Source: Pseudovirgaria hyperparasitica (Eukaryota > Ascomycota > Dothideomycetes > Acrospermales > Acrospermaceae). Taken from it: 64,000 nucleotides of DNA. The stretch is from contig NW_022985550.1 of assembly GCF_010093815.1 (NCBI RefSeq), forward strand, positions 2,102,055-2,166,054, read 5' to 3'. The notes beneath the pieces are model-generated. The model made no database searches and had not been told where the DNA came from. It worked only from the letters and a program-made list of their open reading frames with translations. A program made the translations under genes and the position numbers. Shown piece after piece: positions 46,513-58,736 of the stretch. How positions within the stretch are numbered: the stretch's first letter is position 1; every line of letters begins with the position of its first letter.

Positions 46513-47794
46513 TTTCGCAAACTGTTTACGTTCCGCGGGAAGGCCTTGTTTCGAGAACATCTTCCCAAAAGTCTCGACTAGTAGGACATTCACCCTTTCT
46601 TGTATCCTCGGGGTCTCTAGCAATGCACGCCAATGCCTCGGTTTGGAGACGGCGATACGCGTGCTGTAGATGTTCTGGTCTCTCCCCACACGTTTTCCAA
46701 GCCCACCTGGCGCGCCTTGGGACGCCCTTTTAACCAAAGTCCAGAAGCTCCAGGGGCGATATCAATATAGATGGCGAGATGTTGTTGGGCGGCTGTGATT
46801 GGCCAGACCATAAATGCTAAACTGGTTGTGGCTTATCAATCGTTCGAAATAGTATGAGCTAGTTCCAGCCCCCGCATGATGATTCTTGGCGAGAGCGTGG
46901 AGATGCAGAACGATGAGGAGATGTCGAGACGGTCAGGTGAGCAAGCTCAGAATGTATACCAGCAAATAGTGAGCAAACCGAATGTCTCAATGGCCTATAT
47001 CACAAACGTCCATACGTGCGCTTCTCTAAACAGTCACAGAAGTTGGTCGCGCACTTGCTAAACGCTTTTTTTAAACTTTTGGCTCTCTCGGGTGGGTCGC
47101 CGCCACACTCATCTCGTTTGGTTCCTTGATGTGTCAAGGAACCATTGAAACCGCGCACGCGCCCAGGCACGGCCCCTGGACACTAAAGCCGCACTATGGC
47201 ATTTTAAAGATTGGTGATGAGATTGTTGATTATAGTGAGTGACACAGGTCTCATTGGATAAGAGCTCCTATCCTCACTCAATCTATATACTGTATTCCAT
47301 TCTGTAGATGATGTGGTATATCCGAGAAGGTTGAACTTGGTTCAACGTGTACATACCAATTCGCATGTTTTCGTGAGCACTCTGATAGACAGAGAAATAG
47401 TATCATCATAACCGCCCCATACTTGGATCTATGAATAATCACTACTTTTTTTTATAGTCAAGTATGCATGCCAAATGTTTGAATATTGGCTCGACTGGTA
47501 GTAAACTATTTTAAGGTTCTACCCGGGCCGACTATGTCAGTCAGTCAGGAGACCTGCTGTTGTTGCATCCCTAGTAACTTCAATCGGATCATACTTGTTT
47601 GCGATATTCGAGGCTCGGATTCGGCATGAACGACAATAGCAGATGGATGGATTCCAACAATGGACGCCGAGGTACAAGAATCAGTTACTGCATCACGAGA
47701 TTTATATGCCAATTCAGTCGCGCGTGGAAGTAGCTGACAGAGCCAACTCCTGGCTTGGGTATACGACTTCCAACTTTCGAATTCAAATCAGGCC
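46513..47794. other. Intergenic, no gene seen
   Basis: About 1.3 kb of upstream flank for the transporter and 3' flank for RRP12. It contains one strong short hairpin (47120-47143) and otherwise nothing recognisable. Confidence 0.65.
47120..47143. repeat. Perfect 10-bp hairpin
   Basis: GGTTCCTTGA and TCAAGGAACC form perfect arms around a TGTG loop. Not followed by a T run, so not a typical terminator. Function unknown. Confidence 0.7.
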
Positions 47795-50700
47795 TTATCG
47801 GCGTATTCCTCCCCTTCCGCGAGATCGCTTTTCTACTCTTCCGCCCTTTCCACCCTTTGGTGATGCGCCTCCACCCCCGCTCTGTTTTTGTGCACCAAGA
47901 CCTTTTCTTTGAGCCTTGAAGCCAGCCATGCCTCCTGCTCTTCCTCCACTGAAGCCCCCTCTTTTATTGCCCGGACTCATGTTACCCTTAGACTTAAGCT
48001 TTTTGCCTACCTCCATTTCTTCATCCACATCCATGTCCTCCTCATCATCGTTGTCCTTGCTCCGCTTGTTTGAGAACTTCAACTTTCCCTTTTGACCACG
48101 CTGGGGTGCGTCCCGTCCTTTGAGGGCTGCAACATATGCGTTGATACCACCTTCAAGAGTACCATCACCCGGTTCGCCCTGTTCATCGAAATCCATCATT
48201 TCTGGGCCTTCGTCCGACGAGTCGCCTAGAAGTAATTTACCATCTAGATCGGTCTTGGCTTTCGTCTTGTGGGCCGGTACAGCGCGCTGTTTGACGGGTT
48301 TGGTTGATGATATATTGCCGTAAGCTCGTTTTGACAATAGATCGAGAGGTTCGTCCTCATCCTCCACGATGTAGGTATTCCCATTTTGGGCCTTGCCTCG
48401 TCGTTTACGAACAAACTCATCATCGCTGCCGGCTGATGCGACAGAAGCGACTGAATCTGATTCGCTTCCATATACTGCTTCGTCAAATTCGCTTTCAAAC
48501 TTTGATCTCCGACGGTGATCCGCTGGTCCCTCTGCACCATCGACCTCCATTTCATCACCAGCAGTGGTACTGGCATCTCTCTTCCTCTTCGCCCGATCAC
48601 GAGTTTTGCGTATGTTGGCAATGAGCTTCTTGTCTTCTTCCGGACAACACACTTCAACATCCTCAATACCGAAGCGCCGAATCATACGCTCGATGATATG
48701 TTTGACCTTCGCTTTGAATCGGGATTTATGTTCATGGCTCCAAATCATCAGATTTGGTATCAGGGTCTTCAACCGGGGCTGCATTAGAGATGCTGGTAAC
48801 GAGATGACAGCGACTTTGACGAAGCCGAGTACCGACCTCACAATCTCGCGATTCTTGTTTTGAATAAACATATCCATAAGATCCAAAATCTCGCTCACAG
48901 TCGCGTCCGAGATCCTGGAACGAAACTCGTAAAATACCCGGGTTACGGCTGTCACAGAAGCACTCTGCATATGGGGTGTGGACCCAGCAAGACCGGCAGA
49001 CACCATAGTAAAATACAAGTCGAGACTCGCACTAGCCGAAGGTGCATCCTCAGGCATGTTCGGGATCTTCGAATTGATTATCGTGCCTCCACGATCCATT
49101 TTCTCACCCATGGCCACGAGAAGGTCATATGCTGCGGTCCGTGCCTTTTCGTTGATCTCCTTCGAAGATATTACTACCTCTGGCAGAATGGCGGGAATGA
49201 AATGCAAGTCCTCTGTAGGCATATATTCCACAACCCAGGAAATAGCTGCAATGCGCTCGTGGCGTGCAGAAGCTACTGTCTTTTCGGCACTGTCGAGCAG
49301 AAGGCGCTGCAGCTCCCTATTGCGCTCCTGCAATGCCTCTCGACCAGCATCAGATTCGGCTAGGCGAGGGATGAGCTTGTAAGCCTTCTTTTGAATCTTG
49401 TTGTCCTTTCCGGAATTGATGATGAGCGAGGCAATGGCAAAGAGCGAAGTGAATGTTTCCCGTGGAAGGTATGCCGTAATTGTAATTATCAAGTCCATAA
49501 GAGTGTAACTTGTTGGTGGTAGCTTGTCTTCGACCTTGCCTTTGGCTTTCGCAGTCTTTGGCTGCTGTTGCTGCTGCTCTTCTTCTTGTAGCGCCGTCTC
49601 CAAAGCCGACGTGACTCTGTTAAAGGTGTCCAGGAGATCCTTCTCAACATTAGTTCCGCTAAATTGTTTGTTCAGCTTCGGCTTACATTTGTCGGGGTGA
49701 TACTGAGATAAGCGTTGATGCATTGCAGAACAACGCCACGGTACTGTTGTAGGGTCTGGCTATATACGTTGAACAACACAGCTAAGATGTTGTTCGAAAA
49801 GGTAGCAAGGTAATCTAAATTACGCTTGGCATCTGTTTTCGACACGCGCGATAATGCGATCAAGTCAGTGTCCGATTCAGCTATGATAGCCTGATTAGTT
49901 TCCACAAGATTTTTCAAAGCCCGGCAGAGATCTGCTCGTAAGTCTGTTTGCTGATACAGAAGATTTGATATCATTTCGGCGAACGATTGATCGAATCCCT
50001 AGAAGAGAATTAGGCAAGCCATAAAGAAGACACTCAAGTAGCATACCTCCACCACGTCGAGCGGGAGATCGCAATAACCTGGTAAGCACGTCCATATCTG
50101 ATGGACGACTGTTTCAAATACTTTGATTTCCATGGTCTTCTCTGCCTGCCCGTGTTCAAGAACTTTTTGGAACATTGCTTCGCTCAGTGGTACTAGCTCC
50201 TGGCGAAAATGCGATAACCGGGTGTTGCTAACAGAATCTCGTATGATCGGGAGAAGCCATGCGCGACCTGGCTGTCCAGGTACAGGCCTGCTTAAGTTCA
50301 ATGGCAGTATTTCAAGGACCTTTTCAGGCCCTATCGCACGAACTGCTTTGGAGAGAACAGTATCAGCTTCAGTCTTACCGGCAAACGAGTCACTTCCTCT
50401 CAGTTCGCCGATCTGTTTCACTGTGGTATCTAGATATGGTGAAGCCATCCAGCGTAACTTCTCAAACATAGCTCCAAGGACGTTGAAGACCTCCATCCAT
50501 GCAGCTTGGTATTTGACGCTCAGTAGGCCTGCAGCTGTCCTCGACAACTTCTCTAGAGCCTTCTCGTCAAAGATTGAAGGGTTCTGTAGAACACTCACAG
50601 GAACACAATTCGCCATGAATGATATCAAGCATTCTGAAGCAGATATGCGGATGTTGTGAGATGGGGACTCCAGAAATTCAGATATTTTGGCAAACAAATC

Positions 50701-51746
50701 TGGCAACTTTTGAAATGTCTCCTCGGGTTCAACCTGGGCCGATACATCATATCCCCTGGACAAGACCGCGATCCAAGGAGGAAGCAATTGAGAGTCGCCA
50801 CGCGCAGGTTGCAGTTCCAATATCTTTTCTAAGAGCAGTGGCAGTTTCGGTGATGTTTCATCATTAGCCATACCTGCAAATATGACTTCGAACAGATCAA
50901 ACGCTGCCATAGTGAGGTGTTCGTTCGTGGAGCGCGAAATGTTCAAAAGTAACTCGACTAAAGCATCGATCTTCTTACTGGGCCAACCATCTGAACCACT
51001 CGCTATGGCTTTGATCAATTGTAAGACATGCATCATCTCTGGCTCTAGCGATCCGTCCCGATTTCGGCTCTTCTTGCTTTTGCTTGCCTCCACAGCCAGT
51101 GCACGTAAACTACTCAATGCGCTTTCTGCACACATATCTGCCGCCGGGTGATCGATGGACGGGCTAGGAGGCGGATGTTTTAGGACGTTCGTAATGGCAT
51201 CTTGAGCACGTTTTCGAGGCTTCGGTTTCTGACCTACTGCAATGGCGAGAAGTCCTGCTAACGCCCAGCGCGGGCTGACCTGCGATTGTGGTAACGCCCA
51301 TGCTTGTGAGTCTTGTACTAGCAATAGTGACTCAAGACAACCTATCGAAGGTCTAATCAAGGGTCCTTCTGAATCTTTTTGGGTCAGAGCAGGAGCTAGG
51401 CTAGTCACGACCTGGGAGAATTTCGATCGTAGGAGCGGGGCGGCGACGTGGGGTGTTATAAGGTCGAGGAGGTACACAACAGCAGACGCAACTTCTTTAT
51501 TGACGATTGGCTGATCAGGAGGTATATACTTCTTGAGCAAGGCAAGCAGCGCGGCGAAGTAGGCGGCAGGTGTGAGTTCAGAGTTTTGCGACTTGATTGT
51601 ATCCTCAACTGCTGAGAGCACCGCAGCACTCTGGAGTTTGTTAGCTCGATTTATGCGACTTGCGTGAGATTGCACACCTGCTGCTGGTTTTGCTGCTTGG
51701 GCGAGGAACGGATCTTGTCCAGCCTCTCCTTTAGTTCGAGAGACAT
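47795..51746 (-). CDS. RRP12: Ribosomal RNA processing protein RRP12
   Basis: A HEAT-repeat protein (NUC173 domain) that binds pre-40S and pre-60S particles and takes part in their nuclear export. The true start is Met at 51746 (MSLELKERLDKIRSSPKQQN): exon 1 (51746-51678) joins across a 47-base intron (51677-51631) to SAAVLSAVEDTIKSQN, as in other Rrp12 proteins. Another intron, about 50045-49998, joins LDVVE to GFDQSFAEM; a 47-base intron near 49700 joins INAYLSITPTN to DLLDTFNRVTSALE. The NUC173 region spans YFAALLALLKKYIPP to about residue 600. The C-terminal 250 residues are acidic and Ser-rich, ending in a basic Gly/Arg tail (RGRGGIRR). Length, about 1,280 residues, is normal. Longer upstream reading frames come from the unspliced first intron. 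Confidence 0.93.
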
Positions 51747-52121
51747 CTTGGCCTCGTTTGCGTAAGTCAAGTCCTTGAAGATTTCGCAGTGATTCACTGA
51801 GTGTCGCACACGGCACTTATTTTAAAAAAGTTCTAGTGCACGGTCCACATCAGTACTAACTCCGTATCGCCGGGACACTCACCGACATATATTCGTTCGC
51901 TATGTTACATAAAGGTAAGCTGCAGGGACTTGGACGGTTATGATAAGCTCTGCATAAAGCAGCATCTATACTCAATGCCCGGCTTTTCAAAGGTACGTTA
52001 CATGCCAAATCGCGAACGAGAACAAGCGAGACAAGTATATATAATGGAGCGTCGTCAATATACAGACTACACTAAGCGAATAAATTTGCTGTATCATATG
52101 ATACACTCTACTAGAGTCTGT
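51747..52121. other. Intergenic, no gene seen
   Basis: Holds the RRP12 promoter and the 3' flank of the TMEM115-like gene on the same strand. No other feature seen. Confidence 0.65.
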
Positions 52122-53285
52122 TTATGTGGTGGAAACCTTAGCTTGAATGTCGTCGCCTCGCTCGGGTTCATAATTTGTTTCTCCCAGCATCGAAACGCTC
52201 CCAGTTGGAGCGGCGGGTGCTTGGGGCTTACTTGTCGACGCCGCATGTAGCCTTTGATCAAGAGCCTTCAATGCAAGGGCTCGTCTCCGTTCAGCTTCTT
52301 CACGTCTTCCCCCGCTTCGTCCGCCTCTACCCGACCCGTTCATAATGCTTGGAAGACCCCCTTCGGCTCGCGCAGATGCTTGCTCGTTTCCTATGTCGAT
52401 GTCTTCAGCGGAAAATGGAATGCATATCTTAACTGCTACTAAAGCTTCGTACACTCTATCACAAGTGGCTGCTATGGGAGTGTGAAGAGGTTCAGGAAAG
52501 AAGAATGCGAAACCAAAAGTGTCGGAGGCATCACCGCGAACGTCTGCCGACTCGCCTGTACTTGTTGAGGATAAGGAAGGACTGAGACGATAGAACCGAA
52601 GATAGATCCAAGACGTGAAAAACCCGGCCCAAGTCAAAAACATGGCTGTTTCTGTTCCAAATATCAACCCAGATATCGTGTTCGCGGCGAGATGTATGGC
52701 CGGGAAGTGTTTGACCCTCATACGGATCAGGCCTCTGGCGATGGCGACAGTATGTTCAGGTACTAGTTGTTTGAAGGCAACAAGGTAACCCGCCTGAATA
52801 GCTATACCACCTGAAATAGTCGTGTTTCTTTCCCATGTTAGACGGCTATGGCCTTGATCTTTGTATCGTATTGTGGGGACTTACAGAGCAGCCTCATTCT
52901 TCGAAATTGCGAACGCGAGAACATAAAAAAGGAAAGTTACTATGTTCGGGAGCATAGAAACGAAAAGCATAAACTTGGCAAACTCTTGAGAGCTCCAGGC
53001 GCGCTCTAGGTATCTTCCTCCGTAGAATAGGGTAACACCTGTGATCAACAGACCAAAAATATTCTGCTCCACAAGTGTCGCAATAAGGAACACATATGGA
53101 TAAACGATTGAAGCTCCTGGAACGATCGCTAGATACGGCGCGCCATCTCCTGTAGCGATAATCGGCTTCTCTACTCCAGAAACCCAGTCAGGATACGGCC
53201 TGACCGCCGCGTTCAGGAGTGTCAGGATTATGAGGGCGGCGAGGAGACTGCGCGTCAACGGAGGTAGGTTGATTCTTGGAGCCAT
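52122..53285 (-). CDS. TMEM115/DUF1751 rhomboid-fold membrane protein
   Basis: Two exons. Met at 53285 (MAPRINLPPLTRSLLAALI) begins the first helix. A run of membrane helices follows: IYPYVFLIATLVEQNIFGLL, FAKFMLFVSMLPNIVTFLFY and, after an intron ending AAAG near 52820, TTISGGIAIQAGYLVAFKQLVPEHTV and IFGTETAMFLTWAGFFTSWI. The motifs LVPEHTV, LRFYR and FAFFFPEPL are characteristic of TMEM115 and yeast YOL107W. Rhomboid catalytic Ser and His are not present, so it is a pseudoprotease-like Golgi protein. The human protein is linked to retrograde Golgi-to-ER traffic. The C-terminal 100 residues are cytosolic and disordered with a Gly/Arg patch. It is transcribed away from the SIF2-like gene. Confidence 0.88.
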
Positions 53286-53776
53286 AACAAGGATGTGAGA
53301 GATGGGATGTGCGAGGTCGACAACCTCTCCCAAGGCGCTCTACAAGCTTGAACAGGACCGAAGGTCGAATGATCAGCGCGCTGAAAGGTATAGGGGGGAT
53401 TTTGGTGTCGAATGCGCAGACACAAGGTTCCCGCGCCGGTCAGGCTCTATAGGAAGTAGTGTTTTGTACAGGAGCTTCAAAGGTGATTGCAAAGAGAAAC
53501 CCCAGGGTCTATTGTGAGGCGTTGGCTGTTGAGGCTGAAATCTTGGATCCTTGTGATTGGCTAGCGATTCGCGACCCTATAGCAGACCACGAAGAGCGCG
53601 CGAAGCTTGAATCTCATCCGCACGTCCCGATTCCACGACCTCGACAATCCTGCTCATCTTTAGTTCTACTCATATCGATATTTATCAAGTGCTCCTTGTC
53701 CCCAAATTCACACCTTGCCGATGCAGTGGTGACCTTGGACGAATCTCAAAACCTAGGCGCATTTCAATCATGCGCA
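53286..53776. promoter_or_regulatory. Divergent promoter region
   Basis: 490 bases lie between the starts of the TMEM115-like gene (minus) and the SIF2-like gene (plus). Any promoter elements for both must lie here or inside the genes. I see no clear TATA box. Confidence 0.5.
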
Positions 53777-55667
53777 ATGACTGTCGAGACGCTATCTTCG
53801 AATGTCGTTAACTACCTGGTGTGGAGGTATCTGCAGGAGGCCGGTAAGTCGCATATTACACGGCTGTCGGTGCAATCACTGACAATCTTCGAGGCTTTGG
53901 ATCTGCCGCGGTGCACTTGCAGAAAGAATGGGTCCGCGACCCTCAAGAGCTTCCGTTCGCGAGTAACGTCAAGAAGAATGCTATGGTCGAGCTCTTGCAG
54001 GATGGGCTATACCTCAATCATCTTGAAGCTGGGGTCAAAGGAGTCAGTCATGGCCTTCCTGTGGCGATCGAGGACGCTAACTCCTTCAGTCTCACTCATC
54101 CCCACGGTTTGGAGATGATCACGGCAGCCAATACTCGATTCATCGTAGCGGAGGTCCTGTACTGAGGGCCGAGGATGACTACAATGACATACCCCATGAG
54201 ACCAATGGTACATTACACGATAATGGGTCAAAGAAAGGGCCAAGGCGGAAGAAGAAGAGTAGTGGGCCGGAACGTTTGAATGGCGACGCGATGGAGATCG
54301 AGCCCAATGGTGTGCATTCACCTTCGCGTGGAGAATCAGAGGCTCTGGTCTCTGATGTCGAATCCCCAAATGTTGAAGAGGTACAAACCACAACCTTAGT
54401 CCAAGGAAGGAGTCTGGATGTTCAGACGGAAAAGATTGCAGAACTCGCTCCAAGCACCATAATCACCAGTGTTGACAAGCCAGGGTCTATCATCAATCAC
54501 GTCATGTGGGGCCACGACAATGACACTGATAGAGACGTTCTGTTGGTTGCAGGCGACTCTTTACTTCGATTCTACGATGTTCCCACCTCCCAGACTCTAC
54601 AGTCCACAGCGGGCGAACTCCGCAACGTAGACTATCCACTACCCTTCAACAGTTTCGATGTGTCAGCGTTTGCTTGGAAAGGACCTAGTGAACCTGGTTG
54701 CGCTGCATTCGCAACACAGGAGCGTATTACCAACGAAATGAGCGAGTCTATGTCTGATTATAAGTTGAGCCTGATTGAAGGGAACGAGTACCGCATGATC
54801 TCTTCTCTCGGTGGGATGATATTCCAAATCACTTGGAATCAAGCAAGTCAGCTTCTGCTGACTATTTCTGGTAATGATGTCGCTGGTTTGATTCGCATTT
54901 GGAAGCAGGACTTCTCATACGTGTCATATGCAACTGATCAGCCTCTTTTGGATTGTCAATGGTTGTTTGACACACGGTTCGTTGTGTGTGGTGAAAAATT
55001 CCTGAGCATTCTCGAACTGGATGCTCTTTCAAGCGAGATCAGGGTCTTGAAAAACTTTGATACCGGCAGGGACTGGGATAGAGTCTGTTTTGATCCGATT
55101 TGCAGATTTATCGCTTGCAAATCTCTTGACGGCGACGCTGTCGCTCTCGCACACCTTGAAGACGCAACACTGCGAATTCAAACTTTCGACGTCGCACCTG
55201 TCACCGATATTGCATTCCAGCCTATCCCGAATCCAGCTTCACATACTGCAGAATCTGCGCGTCTACTTGCGGCATCATTTCACCATGGGTACATCCAAGT
55301 ATGGAACGTAAAGGAAGGCTTCGATCACGTGTACCGAGTCGAGCTTGAGGATCGACCAGTAGGCGCCATAGCATTTTCTCCGGACGGTTTTCTCCTTGCT
55401 GCTGCTGGTATGGACACTGTGTCTATATGGCAAGCTGAACACGGAGGAACGCCAAAAGCTCAATGGCATGGTTCTGAAGAAGAACACTGGGCTATGCCTG
55501 GTAGCGACAAAGATGCGCAAGACCCTCTGCACCGGCTTGCGTGGGACGCGGACAGCAAGCGTTTGGCGTTCGCCCTGGGGAATCAGGTATGTGTTGCGTG
55601 CATTAATACCACCTGATATGCCCAGTTAACTTGTCTATAGTTCGCTCTCATTAACTTCCAGAGGTGA
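53777..55667 (+). CDS. LisH-WD40 corepressor protein, SIF2/TBL1-like
   Basis: Homologue of yeast Sif2 and animal TBL1, a subunit of Set3/NCoR-type histone deacetylase complexes. The start Met at 53777 opens the LisH motif (LSSNVVNYLVWRYLQEAG), which is completed across an intron (about 53847-53899) by FGSAAVHLQKEW. A second intron of about 47 bases near 54104-54150 joins THPHG to PVLRAEDDYNDIPHE. Exon 3 has a basic KKGPRRKKKSSGPERL stretch, then WD40 repeats from INHVMWGHDND onward (AAGDSLLRFYDV, GNDVAGLIRIWKQDF, HHGYIQVWNVKEG, GMDTVSIWQAEHG). A last intron (55590-55640) leads to a nine-codon exon FALINFQR and stop. Four or five blades are obvious; the rest are diverged. A further downstream exon cannot be excluded. 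Confidence 0.87.
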
Positions 55668-56459
55668 GAAGGTCGCAAATATAGCGTTCAATCGCCGTTT
55701 TGTGCACTCGATGCAACAACTGAGATAAACGAGCTCCACTTTGGCCAGTAGTGCTGCGAACAGGACGCCCTAACCACGGTGGATCCAACATTTGCTGCCT
55801 GTAGATGTATCGCACACAGCAGATGAATCGGGGTCGTCGGTACTATTCTGACGAATCGTCTCCAAATGCGCCAGTAACAGACTCCGCCAGGTCGCTTCGA
55901 CATCCATGGATATACAGGGTCAATAAGTCACAATTCGACGCCATTGACGCCGCCAGTTGTCCAACAGGCTCTTGAACTGCCGTAAAGAGAAGATAGACTA
56001 ATCCGAGGCCTTCGTTTAAAGTGGGTGCGTGGTGGGGCGAGTGGATACGATATGCCGCAGCGGAGCCTGGGGGGCGCTTACCAAGCCAAATGAAGCAGTC
56101 AAACCTTGCTTGCAAGTACAAATTAGCTTGACATCGACATCATGAACCGACTACCTCCGACCTACAGCTCCAGAAGAGATAGGAATAGGAATCTCAGGTC
56201 CGCTAGGTCGTGAGCGCCTAGCTTCCGTATGTGTCTCGCTCTGCAAGACATTGCCATCCAAAGTGGATCATGTCTCAGTAGGTGATCCACATTAGCATGC
56301 CGGCTCCACAGGCGATCGAATACGACAGTCTGGGTATGGTTTAGCATAGAAGGACTGCTAGAAGTGGCGCTAGATAAATGTCCTTTCACTGTATCAAACC
56401 AAAGTTGTATCGTACTTCTTTATTTCGTCAATTCTTCTAGATCTACCTATTCTATTCAA
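55668..56459. other. Intergenic, no gene seen
   Basis: Between the WD40 gene and the monooxygenase. A minus-strand open frame of 92 codons (55843-56121) has no family signal and is not called. Confidence 0.6.
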
Positions 56460-58500
56460 ATGTCTGTTGCTCCTCGTCCCGCGTTCGCAGAGGTGGTGAG
56501 AGTAAGCGAGAGATTAAAGACTCCGCACCTCGACTCAAATGGTAATACTGTTCAGCCTGATACTCCAAATGGCGGACTATCCTACCACTTGTGTGATGCC
56601 CCCGTTGAGAACTTCAGACCAGTCAAGGTCCTTGTGATAGGAGCTGGCTACTCAGGAATTTTGTGTGGAATAAGGATTCCCGAGAGGATCCGCAATGTCG
56701 ATGTGGCAATCTATGATAAGAATAGCGGTATCGGTGGTGCGTGGTACGAGAACAGGTGCGACGTATCCCAAGAATGACGTCGTAGCATAGCTCATTTTAC
56801 GCCAGATATCCCGGATGTGCGTGCGATGTACCTTGTATGATCACACTCTCCTTTACGAGCAGCGCATACTGATGAGGTAACAGCACACTCGTACCAATAC
56901 TCATTCGAGCCAAACCCAGAGTGGACCTCGTTATACGCGCCGGCCAACGAGATACGGCAGTACCTTACGCGCACTGCTAAGAAATACGGTGTAGATCGAT
57001 TTATCAAGTTGAATCACAAAGTCACGAGATGCCGATACAATGGCGACACTGGAAAGTGGCACCTCACCATTGTCAATTTACTTTCGGGTCAGATCTCTGA
57101 AGATGTAGGAGACATCTTAATAAGTGGAAGAGGCAACCTGAATAGTATATCTTGGCCCAAGATCAAGGGCCTAGAGACTTTCAAAGGCGAATTAATGCAT
57201 TCCGCTAGTTGGAACGTAAAGTACGTGGTCAAAAAAAATCAAGCTTTTTTTGTGCTTATTGACAAGTACTATAGCTACGATTTTACAGCGAAGCGGATAG
57301 GAGTCATCGGATCTGGCAGTTCCGCAATTCAAATCATTCCTCAGTTGCAAAAAGTGCCCGGCGCTCGTCTATCATGCTTCATTCGAAGTCCCACGTGGAT
57401 TAGTCCTCCATTCGGACAGCAGCTTTGGGACACACTGGGCATGAAAGGAACTGAAAGTGAGCATAATGCCATGAACGCAAACTAGATCAAACCCTGATAT
57501 CAAAGCAGTACCTGAAGAACTCCGAGAAACTCTCAAGATGGATCCTGCCGAATATCTCAAGTTTCGCCTACGTATTGAAGAGTACGGCAACTCAATCCAC
57601 GGATCTACGTTTAGAGGTTCTCCACAGCAGACGGCATCGCAAGCAGATTTCGAGGCCTATATGAAGTCTAAGCTTGCTGATAGACCAGATATATTAAACA
57701 CTCTACGTCCGTCCTTTTCACCGGGCTGTCGCCGCCTAACCCCCGGTCCAGGGTTTTTGGAAGCACTAACCGAACCCAATGTTCAGGTCATCAAGGACGA
57801 GATTCGTGAGATTGAATTCAACGGTATCCGTACCGCAGACGGCACTTTGCATCGCATGGACGCCTTAGTGTGTGCCACGGGCTTCGACACCGGAGCTGCG
57901 CCACCGTTCCCGGTTGAAGGTGAAGGAGGCACACTTCTGCAAGCAAAATGGAAAGATCGGCCGACAAACTACCTCTCTGTCGCTGTGGATGAGTTCCCAA
58001 ACCATTTCATGATGCTTGGTCCGAACGCTGCTATTGGCTCTGGATCTTTGACTATGATGATTGAAGGAGCGAATGATTACATTGTCAAATGCATCCGTAA
58101 GATCCAGAAAGAAAATATAAAGTCTATGGTGGTAAAGGCGGCACGAGTCCGCGACTTTACTGCGTACGTTGATGCGTATTTCGAGAAGACGGTCTACACA
58201 GAGGAATGCCGCAGTTGGTACAAGAAGAATGGCAAAGTGGTGGGCCTATGGCCTGGAAGTACGTTGCACTGCCTTGAGTCATTACGATCTCCACGCTGGG
58301 AGGATTTCGAGTACGAGTACATTGGAGAGTCTCGCGGCGTAGAGGTCAATAGGATGGCGTGGCTGGGAAATGGATGGAGTGAAAGGCAGCTGGAGAAGAA
58401 AGATCTCGCGTGGTATCTATATCCCGAGTTTCAGGAAGTGCCAGCTCCTGGAAAGCCAGAGGAGTCAGAGAGGTATAGGATACGCCCGTTCTCGCATTGA
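56460..58500 (+). CDS. Baeyer-Villiger-type flavin monooxygenase
   Basis: A class B flavoprotein monooxygenase. The FAD site is VLVIGAGYSGILCGIRI (GxGxxG) followed by GIGGAWYENR; splicing gives RYPGCACDVPS and, after a small intron, HSYQYSFEPNPEW, the usual Baeyer-Villiger sequence. The fingerprint FKGELMHSASWN is present with Asn where Pro or Asp is usual. An intron after WNV (about 57219-57274) leads to the NADPH site RIGVIGSGSSAIQI. Another intron near 57460-57510 precedes PEELRETLKMDPAEY. The C-terminal part has ALVCATGFDTG, YLSVAVDEFPNHFMMLGPNA and ends RYRIRPFSH at 58500. Four introns, and the frame stays open when they are removed. Substrate is unknown; such enzymes oxidise ketones in catabolism or secondary metabolism. 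Same orientation as the aminotransferase downstream, 236 bases away. Confidence 0.87.
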
Positions 58501-58736
58501 TAATCAAGAGAGCCAATTATACAGGCTCTCGAGAGTTTGATAGAATGGATCAGGAACTCGTTGTCATACTCTGTCCTAATTAGTGGCTGGTAGACCGGCC
58601 ACCGACTTCGGCAAGGTCGGCTTTTGAACTGACGCCATTGAATGGTGGGGCCGGCAGCTTCACCTGCATTGAAGATGAAGCTTGAATAATCACACACAAT
58701 CTTCTGGTCCCCCGCAATGGTTCTGGCCTGAAGATC

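Noticed and set aside
45792-46733. Plus-strand 313-codon open frame
   Set aside because: Antisense to the MFS transporter; no family signal.
55843-56121. 92-codon minus-strand open frame between the WD40 and monooxygenase genes
   Set aside because: No recognised family, no splice partners and ordinary intergenic composition.
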